A stretch of DNA of 64,000 nt from Flammula alnicola (Eukaryota; Basidiomycota; Agaricomycetes; Agaricales; Strophariaceae). Made by a program: the position numbers and the translations under genes. The notes below the pieces were generated by a model, which was not told the origin of the DNA, ran no database searches, and saw nothing but the letters and a program-made list of their open reading frames with translations. The stretch covers positions 32,680 through 96,679 of the forward strand of contig JADNRV010000187.1 in assembly GCA_015499995.1 (NCBI GenBank). The letters are read 5' to 3'. The number at the start of each line of letters is the position of its first letter. Positions within the stretch are counted from its first letter, which is position 1. Positions 14,069 to 26,300 of this stretch are shown in pieces.

Positions 14069-15096
14069 CTTTCCATTAAGCTGTCATACACCCTCAAGTC
14101 ATCTTTAGGTCTCCGAAGGAGCTTCAGGCCATCGGCATAGATGTCCAGTGGCCCCGCAGCTCAGGAATAGCTCTATGTCCTCTACGCTTTAGCCGAGAAG
14201 TCGAGAAGGGCGATGGAACAACGCTTCATGCTTGAAATTTAAAGTTGAGCATGTGCAACTGGCTCTTCTGCAAGATGAGGCAAGATGGCGGATAACGTGA
14301 GATGACGGCACCCAGGTATGCATATATATATTCGGGACTTGCGGCGGCCAGGTCAAAGTTTTATTGTTTCAGCAACCGCTATAGCTACTTATGTATCCCT
14401 GGAAATGTCAGAATTTGGCGAAAGAACCTCAGTCGCGTTGACGACAACTAGCAAGGTCGCACAGCAAGCCCCGGGTCCCAAACCTGCCCTGTGCAAATTC
14501 CTCCTTCCTTCCAAAACTCTAGGTAGCGCTGGATATTGTATTTCACTATGAGGGCGTCTACTGTATCATCTATATGGACGGAAACAAAAAGCGTCCGGTT
14601 CTTGCGTGGTTTGGGGTGTGATTTCGTATAGTTAGGTCGAGATGCTTAGTCAGATAAACGATCGATAACTAAATGAATTTAAAATTCATGTGAATGAGAT
14701 CCAGGGTTGCGCGCCGCTTATCTGGAAAAGAGGCAAGAGAGATCTTTCGAATTTTCATGTGTGTGGGATGGAACACGTTTCGCGTCTTCAGCCCGTCCTT
14801 TCTCTACGGAAGTCCTGTGGGTTCCAAGGTTGAACCTGTCTCTCTTCCGTTCGACATTCTCCTCATCCTCCCACCTACCCGACGTGACGCTTTCCTCTAG
14901 TCCCAGAGCTATTTTCACATTCGGCTTACTTACGGCAACAAAGGGCAGCCTGGAAAACCGTTCGGCCACTTATAAAGCCTCACTGACGTCGCAATTATCT
15001 CGAATCCCAATCGCCGTCGTCTTCATTGACAGACGCGTCCTCCGTTCCTTTTCTTCATTTTGTTCCATATATTCTCGTATTCCCTGCCTTTTTTCA

Positions 15097-17636
15097 ATGT
15101 CTGGCGTTTCTCCTTCCCCCAGTCGTCTTCGAGCGAAAACCTCGGATTTCACGGACTTTTTTCGAGGTACTGGACATACTTCGAGCCAAGCGCGGCAGTC
15201 TCAAAAGGATACAACGGCGTCGATGAACTTGGAGGTTCCCTCTAGTTGTGACGAGGGTCCAGGAACGAAAAAGAAGATCACGCGTATCCCATTATTTGGA
15301 CGCTCGCGGAAAAAGTCGAATCAATCGACTGCTTCAAGTCCTTTTGCATCTTCCAGCGCATGGCGCTACTCTTCAGAAGTGGGAGAGCAGTCGAGTGCAA
15401 GCAGAGAACCCAGCACAGACAGGTGTGTTAACTTTTTTCTTGCAATTTCCTTTTCGGTCCATATCTTTTTTGCCGATGTCGAGTGCGACCTTGAACGCTA
15501 TATTTATGGATCATCCCATGGGCCATCGGCGCTGACAGGCCAATGTCCTCGAGCCAACTAGATACAAGATTTATTTTTCAAGGACGCATTTTTGTACCTT
15601 ATCATTTAAATATTTCCTCACGGATTTGACGTACTGACGCCAAAGCATCCCAGACGCCCTTCTGAACCTTCACTTATCAACGTAGAACCCCCTCCGCTTC
15701 CTGTTCCCAGCAAGACTTCGAGCTCATCACTCACTTCCAAGTTTGCTGCCCACTTCTCCCATTCTCGATCATCGAAGCTTGTAGTATCGCCTGCGGAATC
15801 GACCCCAACGCAGCCCGCGGCACAGCCCTCGGGACTCCAACCTCCAAATACTAGGTCTGGGTCATTTGAGTCAGGTTCCTCTGCTGGAACGAAAACTCGT
15901 TCGACGACCCCCCGACCTTCACGGCCCACAATAACAGTCTCATTGTCTCCTGATAACATTGATGAGTTCAAGGACCTCTTCACCCGACCGACACAAGGCT
16001 CCGAGTCTTCGAAGACGATTCGAGGAACTAAACAGCGAATATCTGGGGACTCCAATATTGCTCCTAGCCCAAGTTCGCCTTCAAGCCCTCAAAGCCGATC
16101 CCCTGAACCATTGATCTACAGACGTGGCCATACTCCTGCTTCTGCCATCGCGGCAGCAGTTCGTCATCGAAATACGTCCAGCATTTCGGACGAACGACCG
16201 CCAAGCACCGCCTCAAAGAACTCGAGAAATACCTCTGATTCTGATAAGAGCCATGAAAGACATGACGGAACATCAACACCGCGTCTATCTGACGCCCGTG
16301 AATCTCCTCGGCCTATGGTGCTTGAGAAAGAGAAGGGATTGCCTCCATCTCTGCAGCGCCGCACTTCTGTGGCAACAGGGCCACCCCAATATTCCGAAAA
16401 CGCCCCTTCGCCACGGTCTCGGATGAAGCAACCTTCTGCTCCTTCCAAGAGCAGGCCACCGTCGATGCCCCTCCCGCTTCCGCCGACATCCAACCCGCCG
16501 TCATCACCCCCACCTAGCGTTCCCATTCCCCCAACGACGCAACCCTCGAGGGCTGATTCAGCCTCTTCATCCTCTTCATCGCGTAATGTCCCAATCCGCC
16601 CCAGGGCTCACACCATTAGCTCAGGCGTTAATCCCTCCGTTCCCCTCTCACCTCTTTCACGCATGACAGCCATCAAGCCGGCAACGGCAACACCAGCCAT
16701 CGTGCCGTCAATTATTGATGGAGACGGTTTTGACATGAGAAAGCTTCTGCGGAGGAACTCCGGCAGGCCCTCAAAAACCGCAACCTGCAATACGACGAAC
16801 TTGCTACCTACGTTCTCAAGATGACGGAAGCGCACGTCGCAGAGGCTACTGCCTTGGAGAAGAAAATATCTGCGCTGGAAAAAGATGCTCTCAAACGGGA
16901 AAAACAAATCCAAGGCTTGACTTGGATAATTAACGATGGTGATTCCTCGCAGCAGCCCAAACCGCTCCCCCCAGGGATTCTAAATCAATCGCGTTTTGCG
17001 ACCAGTGCGGGTGCGAATGAATCAGACCTGGAGACCTCCAGAACTGCGTTGCCTGGCGCTCCCCGTCGCCTTAATTATCACAGCGACTCGGGTGCCGAAT
17101 CCCACGCAACCTCAGGTGGGTCAGGAACAGAGTCGTTATCCTCCGTGTTTCGAAACAAAAAGCTGCGTCGACCTTATCCGCTTGGTGACTCAGCCTACGT
17201 GGCGTCCCGCACCGGATCTCTGCTTCGCTCGTCCAAGATTGCTCCCGGTGTAACAGAAAAGGGATTGCCTGACCTTCCTTCTTCCTTCAACCCTAAGCGA
17301 TCATCGATGAGTTCAATGTCCGCTTCTCCTTCGTCGTCGACTTCCTCGCTTTTACCCCCTAGTCCCAGCATCACGATGTCCTCGTTATCTGCTATTCCTG
17401 AAGGCCCCACATCTACTCTCCGTATTCCAAGGCATGATACCTCCGAACCAGAAGACCGACGAACTACCCGTGTATCGCATCGCACCTCTACATCTTCCAT
17501 AACCTCCTCCTCTACGGCCGCAAGCAGCTCTTATTCTGCAAATATCAAGCGCAGTCGCCCTCCATCAATTGCTCAGGTGCTTGAAAAATCACCAAACATG
17601 GAGAATGTACTGGAAAAATTGCGTCCCTTCTCATAA
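15097..17636 (+). CDS. Ser/Pro-rich protein with central coiled coil, function unknown (one frame break)
   Basis: Exon 1 is 15097-15422, starting at ATG (MSGVSPSPSRLRAK) after a CT-rich leader. A 231-nt intron (15423-15653) leads into a long Ser/Pro/Thr-rich exon. Near 16740 the frame changes from GDGFDMRK to a conserved-looking coiled coil (ASAEELRQALKNRNLQYDEL, then HVAEATALEKKISALEKD). It continues to the TAA at 17634-17636 and ends in a short motif SIAQVLEKSPNMENVLEKL. The frame change sits at an AAA run and would be repaired by one extra A, so a one-base loss is likelier than an odd 113-nt intron (16627-16739). The architecture suggests a cytoskeletal or polarity scaffold, but that is inference. 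The ORF is open upstream to 14707, so an earlier start is possible. Confidence 0.7.
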
Positions 17637-19356
17637 TCTTTTTTCTGGCCGTCTAAATCCTACGCATTCCATCTCATGACGCATCGATTCCCAGCATCTA
17701 CTGTTCTCTCATCGCATACCACATCACGTTCATTTCTCTCTCATCTCTCGACCTATTATTTTATGACGGCTTTGGCACTCACGCTCCTTCAATACCATTT
17801 CGCTCTATTATCACTTCCGTATGTCCTCTTTTTATTTTCACTCTACTTTCCCCTCTAGTATTTGCCTTGGCTACGGATGGTTTGGCCGAGTGCATTCCGG
17901 ATCAGTTTATTCATCGGACCTTCGTTCACAATACATTCCCTGCATTTTGTGTGTAAAATATTACTCATTCTCTATTATTTCATTAGCTCTATTTTACCCA
18001 TCTCGCTTCTCTTATGGTAGCTAGTGATTTTATTTTTTATCATGGATACTGTAAAGAATATATTTGATTGCGGAACTCACATCAACCAGATTATCTGCTA
18101 TGGTCTAAGCCTTTCCCAGTGGCAGCTACTGCCGAAGCCGTTGTGATTCGCATCCATTCCTTGCGTGAGATCGCATCTTCTGTATGATATTTACTCACAC
18201 AAGACAAATGGTGGGTCTTGCGGTTGCACGAGCAAGACATTCCTTTTGTCATGGGCACCTCGGAGACGGAGACGAAGTTCCTGAATTAAACGCCAATCTT
18301 TCCCAGCTTGCCCCGCGTCGGGGATATCAAGATTCGACATGCTAGTTTATCTATGCCCTAGCGTTTTTGTGCAATGGTGGACGATACCAGACGAATGGTT
18401 GTATTCTGGCAGAACCTTTCGTTTTGAATGGCTAAGCGAAATAATAATTCAGATTTCAGCTATGTATATGAACAAAGTACCCGACATCCGCGTGGCTGCA
18501 ACGTGCACGACAAATTTATAACATACGCCCAACATTAAGCCCAATGTGACAACTATCTCAGCCGCGTATGAAGCGAACAATTTAAGAAGCATATGCCACC
18601 ATTTTTAAAAAGAACCTATCTAAAGTACTTCATGATGTTCAACAGCGTAAACACCTCTCGAACCATTCAAAGACATACCGATAGACCACAGCCACTAGTG
18701 GATTAACTCTAGTGTCCTCATGCTTCAGCCGGTGATGCCTCCCGCGACGCCACTCCAAGTCTGAGAGCTGAGTCCTCCCCTGTCCTCCCGAGTAACTAGC
18801 CCCCAGACTCTCGATTTAACTCTAAGAAGGGATTCAAATCTACAATCAATACTTCAGGCTAAGTTTAAAGTACTGTCAGATCGCCCAAACTATTTGAACT
18901 ACTGAGAGTAGCACATATGATCCACACTCGTCGTTTAAAATTGTACTGGATTTAAATATCGAACAAGTTCATCGACAAGAAATAAGAGAAGGAATTTTAT
19001 TCGATAGATCATGGCGCTAGGTTACTCCAAACGTGCGCCACACGATTTCTGGGGGCATCATGATATAGGACTAATTGTCACAGTGAGGTTATCGTGTGCT
19101 TCCATTTAGTACATTTTTATTATTAAAAGCAGCATTCATCTACAATATGAAGACGGCAACGGAGATTCATTTTCTGGCCAAGAGAGAGGACACAGTCTGG
19201 AGGCAGGCCGGGCCGCCAGAGGAATCATTCGGCTTTATCGGAATTGTGTTTATTTCGGGGAACATTGCCAAATATTGTCGATCACACATCATAACAAGAT
19301 CGCGTCCAGCTGCGCTAGATAAATTTTGCACTCAACTTCTACCTTCAACGTCCGAA
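17637..19356. other. Intergenic, nothing recognised
   Basis: This stretch holds the 3' flank of the coiled-coil gene (T- and C-rich) and the upstream region of threonine synthase. There are only short ORFs without splice partners and no RNA gene was recognised. Confidence 0.5.
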
Positions 19357-21230
19357 ATGAAGTACTTTTCAACACGAGGAGGGGACCAAAGGTTATCCTT
19401 TGAAGAGGTCAATCCTGCATGACCATGTTCATATGCACATCTGTAACGAAACTTTCAACAGACTGTCCTCACTGGTCTCGCCCCTAACGGTGGTCTATAT
19501 ATTCCAGAGTCCATCCCATCATTGCCCGCAGACTGGCGGACAAAATGGAGCAAATACTCCTTCGTGGACCTTTCTGTCGCGGTACTTTCGCTCTACATTT
19601 CCCCCGAAGAGATTTCAACACGAGAGCTACGATCTCTGGTCGAAAAATCCTATGAAACCTTCCGGCATCCCGATATTACACCCGTGAAGAAATTGGACGA
19701 CAAAACCTTTATTCTCGAACTGTTCCATGGGCCTACGTTTGCGTTTAAAGACGTAGCCTTGCAGCTCCTTGGGAATTTGTTCGAATTCTTCCTGCTTCGA
19801 CGGAATGCACGGAAAGGTCCGGGAGAGACACAGGAAAAATTGACGGTGGTTGGTGCAACGAGTGGGGACACTGGAAGGTATGCATCGAAAACTGTGTTCT
19901 TCGAGCATGGTTTTAATCGTCGAACAGCGCTGCTATCTACGGCCTTCGCAACAAGGCCAACATCTCCATCTTTATCCTCCATCCCAAGGGCCGGGTGTCC
20001 CCCATCCAAGAAGCGCAAATGACCACGGTTACTGATGCGAATGTCCACAACGTTGCTGTTAAAGGTACATTTGACGATTGCCAGGTACTTACGACCGATT
20101 TTTCCTACCCTCTTCTCTCTGACCGAACCTGAACAGGACATCGTGAAAGCGCTCTTCGCAGACAAGGGATTTAACGCGAAACACCGGCTCGGCGCCGTCA
20201 ACTCCATCAACTGGGCACGTATCCTTGCCCAAACCGTGTACTACTTCCTGTCCTTCTTCCATTTCCAGGCTCAATTGCCTGCCGGGACATCCATCGACGA
20301 CGTCGAAATTCAATATGTCGTCCCGACAGGAAACTTTGGCGACATCCTCGCTGGTTATTACGCCAAAAAGATGGGATTGCCGATCGGAAAGCTAGCGATT
20401 GCTACCAATGCCAACGACATCCTGGCACGGTTCTGGAAGAGTGGCAGGTACGAGAAGGTCGATTCGTCAGTGTCCGCTGGCGAGGGTGCGGCTGCGCCGG
20501 CAGTAGGATCGTCCGATGGCAAGCAGGCTACCGACGCCAGTGGGGTGAAGGAAACCCTGAGCCCAGCCATGGATATCCTAGTGTCAAGCAACTTTGAGCG
20601 GTTGCTTTGGTATCTCGCCTTCCAGAATGCTGCAGGTGCGGATGTGGAGGAGAAGAGGCGCGCTGCTTGCAAAACTCTGGATGGATGGATGAGCCGTATG
20701 AAGAGTGATGGTCGTGTAGAAGTGCCGATACCCGTTCTTGAGACAGCGCGCGAAGACTTCTTGGCGGAGAGGGTCTCTGATGATTTGGTAAGTTTTTTTG
20801 TGAGTGTGTTTGGCCTACATCACTCTAAACATCATTTTAGACTTTGAAAACCATCAAGTCGTATTTCGAAGATGGCACTGCTTACATTGCGGATCCTCAT
20901 ACTGCTGTTGGCCTCGCAGCGGCTCGCATTATTGCAAAGCAAAAGTTAGTCCCACTCGGGTTTCCTGACGATTCGTCTGCTCACTCTCACCGTCTTTTTA
21001 GCCCTCCAAATGTGTACCAAATAGTACTCTCGACTGCCCATCCTGCCAAGTTCTCCGAGGCGGTCTCCCGTGCGCTTGAGGCATCGCCAAATTTCAACTT
21101 CGACCGCGATGTCTTGCCAAAGGAATTTGAGGGTTTGCTAGAGAGGGAAAAGAGGGTCATCGACGTGGAGAGGCCAGACATCGATCTTGTGAAGGCTGTC
21201 ATTGAAAAGGTCGCGCAAAAGGAAACATGA
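19357..21230 (+). CDS. THR4: Threonine synthase
   Basis: A pyridoxal-phosphate enzyme that converts O-phosphohomoserine to threonine, the last step of threonine synthesis. It is expected in the cytosol. Six exons: 19357-19407, 19462-19877, 19928-20084, 20137-20787, 20841-20944 and 21002-21230. They total 1608 nt (535 residues) and stay in frame throughout. The N-terminus MKYFSTRGGDQRLSFEE is the usual fungal start. The motif FHGPTFAFKDVALQLLGN carries the PLP-binding lysine (FKD). VGATSGDTGSAAIYGLRNK binds phosphate, and VPTGNFGDILAGYYAKKMGL is the family's glycine-rich segment. A roughly 30-residue Gly/Ala/Ser insertion follows GRYEKVDSS, a place where fungal homologues vary. Length and motif order match the fungal family, and no lesion is seen. 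Confidence 0.97.
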
Positions 21231-22583
21231 AATACGAGAAGTGCCGGAAGTGTTTAGAGGTACCATAATGATTTTCGGCAATAGATTTATAGGGAAAATG
21301 TAACAGTGTTTCGAACCAGTTGGATCTTGAATGCAAATTTGTGCAATGACGTTGGAGGATTGATTAACTTGCAGGTTCACCCAGCACATTTTCCGATGAA
21401 CAGCAGTTCTGCACCTGGTGTAGTCACGGTGGATTTTCAGCCGGGAGGTAGGTAATAAATTAGATAAACGATAAATTTATGGCTTGCTGAAATTCGAGAT
21501 AACAAAAATGGGGATATAAGAAGCGAATAGAGCAGAGAAACACAACCTGTAAGAAGGGCACCATTCAAGTTGGTTACGACATTACAATTCCGAGCGTTTC
21601 GAGCAGAAAGGAGACGTACGCCAAATTTGACCACCCGCTACCGCCATCTTTCGCTCGCAGAGGGTGAGCATTGATCATGTTGTTAATCCCAAACATCACC
21701 GAAGGCCACGCAAGGTACCTGGATGGAAAACGAGGTCGTGCGTCAGAATGAGTGTTGACGATGTCAATTGTCGCGTCACTCGGCATAGGAGCTAGCTCGA
21801 TGCTGGTATGCACCTATTTCGCGTCACCATGATAAGTCCTGAAAGAAACATCCCCGATGCACCAAGTCCATCTAAACACAAAATAGGGCCGAGTCAGGTT
21901 GCGACTCCTGCTGGTCGATGGAGATTTCAAGACGAACCGCTGGCGTCCCGGAACCAGGTTTTGGGAGTGGTGTAGGGGGTCTCGAGCGAAGCGTCGCGAG
22001 GGTCGTCTTTAATGGAGGACATATTTGGGCCCCTCGTAGTTAGTTATAGGTAGGGTAGTGAAAGATAGATGATGGTGGACGTGTATAACTTAAAGTTAGT
22101 ACATCAGTAAATCGTGGAAAAATTGGTATGCGGTTGTGGCTCCGACAACCCGGTGGCAGTGTTGCGACTTCTGACAACACAAGATATGGCGTTATATCTT
22201 CGTTGCCAATATGGTCGAGACCTTATCAGAATGTACCATTCTGTCAGATGTTTGTAAGCTCATCTCAATCTTATAGATCCATATATTGCCTCTCTCAGAA
22301 TGATACGAAGGTTATGAGTGAGTGATCATTGTTAGACGTTAATTATACTCAGTTGCAAAAGTAGTACCAGCATTTCTGGGGTCATGTAAGTGCTCGTCAG
22401 TATGATTAAATTTTATACTGAAGTTTTCATAATTGCCAGAGGGTTGTGACTTGCCAATCAGTATTTCAGGTTGGGTATAACCTCTTGGAATCTCGCCAAC
22501 TTGAAGAAAGCCCATTTATGGACCGCGAGACATCTGAGTCCGAGTCGCGCTCCGAATAGCGGTATTGCCGCTCGATTTCGAAC
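21231..22583. other. Intergenic; possible extension of the next small gene
   Basis: Mostly AT-rich sequence without a recognised gene. From about 22471 a frame consistent with the downstream small gene is visible (acceptor-like TTTCAG, then VGYNLLESRQLEESPF and MDRETSESESRSE). It ends in an in-frame TAG at 22557. GC-rich palindromic sequence (CGAGCGAAGCGTCGCGAGG) occurs near 21982. Confidence 0.4.
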
Positions 22584-23206
22584 ATGCTTGAACTTGAAGG
22601 AGGGTGCGGGGTGCTTCCAGACGAAGAAGTCATTGAAAGTTCTGTCACCTCTGAGGATGAGTACGAGGTATGTTAATTTACATATATCACTCTTTAGTAT
22701 GTTGTATTAATTTGGGCCTACAAAAATTTTCTTTCAGCTTCTTGAAATTGCAGAAGTCCCAGTGACTCGGACTCCATGCAAGATCAAGGAGAAAAAGCAC
22801 AGGGGTCAACTCGGAATTGGTGGAGAGTGCGAAGTCTGCGCAGTACGTTATTTTCAATGTTCTAATCTAGGCTCCAGGCGTTCAACTTGAACAAAATATT
22901 ATATAGCCGCACCCTCTTTCACCATCTGAGACATGCTCAGCTCCGTCGCGAAGCCCAGCTGTCCAACTCAAAGTAAAGTCCACCTGGCAGTTATTATATG
23001 AAAAGGCAAATGTCGCAAGAGACGCGGCTTTTGCCCATAACGCCGACATACAAAGTCAACTCAATTGTGCCCACAGAGAGATCGAACGTCTTCAAAGGAA
23101 GCTTGAGGAATTTACGGATCTCAATGCTGCGCTGGAGGAGATCGCACGCCAACGAGAGTTCATGTCTACTGTCGCGAAGATGTTGTCGAGGGGCCCGGGT
23201 AGATAG
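22584..23206 (+). CDS. Small acidic/coiled-coil protein near the transposase, function unknown
   Basis: Three exons were assembled by eye: 22584-22667, 22738-22842 and 22907-23206. They total 489 nt (162 residues), with canonical GTATGT and GTACGT donors. The start is ATG at 22584 (MLELEGGCGVLPDEEVIESS). The middle exon has a basic segment and a CEVCA motif. The C-terminal 90 residues form a heptad-like coiled coil (HREIERLQRKLEEFTDLNAA) ending at TAG. Upstream, a same-frame ATG at 22518 would add an acidic Ser-rich start, but a TAG at 22557 blocks it. That means either a later true start, an unseen splice, or a damaged gene. The gene is convergent with the transposase gene, 119 bp from its stop, so it may belong to the same mobile unit. 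The family is not recognised. Confidence 0.6.
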
Positions 23207-23325
23207 GCTTGGTATAATTAAAATTTCATCCACTGGCATTGGTCGATAAGTGAATTAAAATGACTTTTCAAGACATCATCCATGAGAACTGCAAAGTAAA
23301 ATATACGCGACGTTGATATTACTAC

Positions 23326-26300
23326 TCATAGATCATCGAAGCCCAAGTCATCCTCGTCATCCTCGTCTGAGTCACCATCCCCACCATCTCCTTCCTCCTC
23401 CTCCTCCTCGTCATTGTCCGAGTCCGAGTCCGAGTCCAAGTCCGAGTCCTCTACCACCTGTACCTGCATATCCTCATCATCCTCGCCCTCGATGCCATGC
23501 TGGTCTTCTGACGTGGCCAAATCTGGCTCACAGTCCATGCTGTCAGAACCACGAGAACAGGCGGCTGTATTCTCTCGGTGCCCAATTCCCATGCCCAGGA
23601 AGCGCATATACATATCTCGATCAACGAAGCTATGAATAAAATTGGTAAGTACACAATCGTGATACAAAAAGATGGAACCGTTACTCACATTCCAACATAA
23701 TAGTTGGCCCAATCGTCAATCTGTCCGTTTAGCCTCGCTTCCGTGGGAGCCCGGGTTTCTAGCAATTCTGATGTTCTTCCATCGACAAAAGCTGGAAGGA
23801 GGTGACAGCCTCGAATGACAAGGGATGGGTCGAGGAATCCGAAGGCGTAGTCATCAGTCTCTGGAATGAAGCCCAACTTGGGCAGTTTGGCTTGCTTCTG
23901 ACCAAATGAATGACCTGGAACGACACCAAGCCATCGAACCCACAGAAAATCCATTGGCTTCCAACCAAAACTGCGTGACTTGGAGCCGGTGTGCTGTACG
24001 TCTGCGTGGAATACACCGATGACCGCGCCATACCAGAAAGGGTGGGCATTTGGATTTGATTCGACCTCTGGTGAGGATACCATGATAAATGGATGCGTAC
24101 GGGGATTGACAGTGTCGTAATCACGACGAATATCATATGTAGTATAATTGATTCTTGCTGTCATATGGCGAAATATCGTGTTGTTACGAAGGCGAATACT
24201 GTTGCGGTCTTCATGTGTGAAAGATTCGTGGGTGTCGCCATCGAAATCACGTCCCAGAATTCGGCCTAAAAGATGCTCTTGAAGTTTCGGAAAGAAGTCC
24301 TAAGGAATTGCAATTATCGTCACTAAAATAGACTTGAAGTTATGATGAATAGATGTCAGTCATACCTTTTTAGCTGGATCTCCATCTTGAACAAAAGCCA
24401 AGACGTTAAGGGGAGAGTTTCGAGAGTGTGAGATGACGTGGTGTTCACTCAGGCGCTCTGGTTGATCTGCCTCCTTTTCTTCTTGCTTTTCTGCCTGACG
24501 AAACACTCGCTGCCGGGTGTACTTCTTGCTGATTTGCTTGATTGCATCCTTCTTGTTTGTGAGACCGTAGAGCCGCTTCACAAGGCGGTGTGCAAGTTCT
24601 CCCTGTTTAAAGCAAAAAAAGCGTGAGCATATCAAAGCTGAATTGCAGATTAGTAGAATGTTTACATACAAGTTGAGTAGAATACGAGTCTGTGGTCCCA
24701 AATAGACGTATGTGCCGAACATAGTCTCCCAGAAAATGAAGCTTGACGATAAACAGATTGAAATGTTTGCTCTTGCGATTTGTTCCGGAACCTGGAGGGG
24801 CAGTCGACGGCTGACCTTCAGAGCGACTTGTTGATGCAGTAGTAGCCGTCGTTGTTGATGCAGTAGTAGCCGTCGTTGTTGATGCAGTAGTAGCTGTCAT
24901 TGACGACGCAGTAGTAGCCGTCGTTGATGATGCAGTAGTGGCTGTCGTTGTCGATGCAGTAGTGGCCGTCGTTGACGATACAGGTGGACCTGTTGAAGTG
25001 ATAGCCGGAGTTGGTACAGCCTGAGCTGGACTCGTAATGATGGGTGATGTCGACGGCATCGTTGGTGGTGGTACAGCCTGAGGTGGACTTGTAACAGTGG
25101 GTGACGTAGAAGCAACTTCAGTGGGAGCATCGTTGCAGAATGGTGCTGTGGAAGGTGTGGAGCGGGGAATAGCTGGTGACGTAGTAGCTTGCTGAGCCGT
25201 TTGTCTTCGATTTCGGGCAGCTGTCTCTCGCGGAAGCTCAACCGTTTCGAATTCGGAGCATGTTAGATCGCGAAATTGCCGAATTAACTTCCCGAACTCA
25301 GTTGTGAGCTCATCCAGCAGATCCAGAGTGGCGTCTGAGTGCATACGCAGTTTGGCGAGTGCATGCCATTCTGCTGTTCGGTAAAGAAGTTTCATTAGGC
25401 GCTTGTTGTGAGGTTCTTCGAGAAGACCTTCAAATGTCGGTATAGCACACTATACAGTTAACGAATTAAAGGATGATCTGATTGTAATGAGAAAGTATGA
25501 TACTAACCTGAAGAAGGTCCTCGAAGTCTCGTGCTGCTAGTTTCTTCATTTCCGATGAGTTTGCAGCGAATTTCCTTATTGTACCATGCCCGAAAGTCGA
25601 AATATCTCTATATCTAAGCAAAAGCATTCAGCAAGCCTGAACAATATATCTCAGTGATCAGGCATACCTTCGATCAAGTTGTACAACAAGGTCATCTGAG
25701 CCACGACCGGCCGCATGAAGTAGGCGAATAAGATGTGTGAAGAGAGCCTTCCAAACCCCAAGTTCAAACTCGTGTAAAAGGTCAACAACGAGTATGTGAG
25801 ACGGGTTGAAGTTGGGTCCAAGGCGATCCACAAATGCATTCTGAAGTCCGGTGATAAGTGTATATCTTAATCATATACAGCCTGAGTACTCACTACAGTC
25901 GGGACGCCCGAAAAACTTTTCAGTAAATCCTCAACAGGTTTGCTACGGATGGACTTGGCTAAAGTGTAAATTGCTCTTCGTGCAATAGCAACTTGGTCGG
26001 CCATGAATTCTCGGACTTTGACACGAATAGAAATATCTCGACGCATTCCTAGGCGATCCAACTTCGACTTGAATACAAGACATCGTGGACAAGGGCAAAG
26101 CCCTTTATCTCGGATGGTGGCCAATAAAACTCTTTGAGGAAAGTCAGAATGAGTTTGCATATATGAAAGTTTGCTTACTTTTCCGGATAATCTGCGGAAT
26201 AGGTAAAAAACCTGGGGTAAATACGGCGCTCAATTCCATCGATGCACTTGATAACAATTCCGTAGTGATAGGCTTGAATAAACTCGTCGTCGAGGATCGT

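Larger units (their letters stand above)
8935..15096. other. 6.1-kb gene-poor region with decayed ORFs
   Basis: No intact gene is recognised. The region is AT-richer than its neighbours and holds only short ORFs without clear splice-joined continuations. Two stretches look like coding relics and are listed separately (10226-10771 and 13697-14068). A short tandem of TTGAACG units lies at about 9847-9872. The segment just left of 15097 is CT-rich, as expected for a promoter or 5' leader of the downstream gene. Confidence 0.5.

Noticed and set aside
15423..15653. Extra internal exon in the 231-nt intron
   Set aside because: The frame after 15422 stays open for a while, but no acceptor/donor pair gives a consistent frame into the next exon; a single intron to 15653 does.
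24833..24976. Regular repeats considered as a CRISPR-like array
   Set aside because: The 24-bp units are directly adjacent with no spacers, lie in a coding exon and are in a eukaryote.
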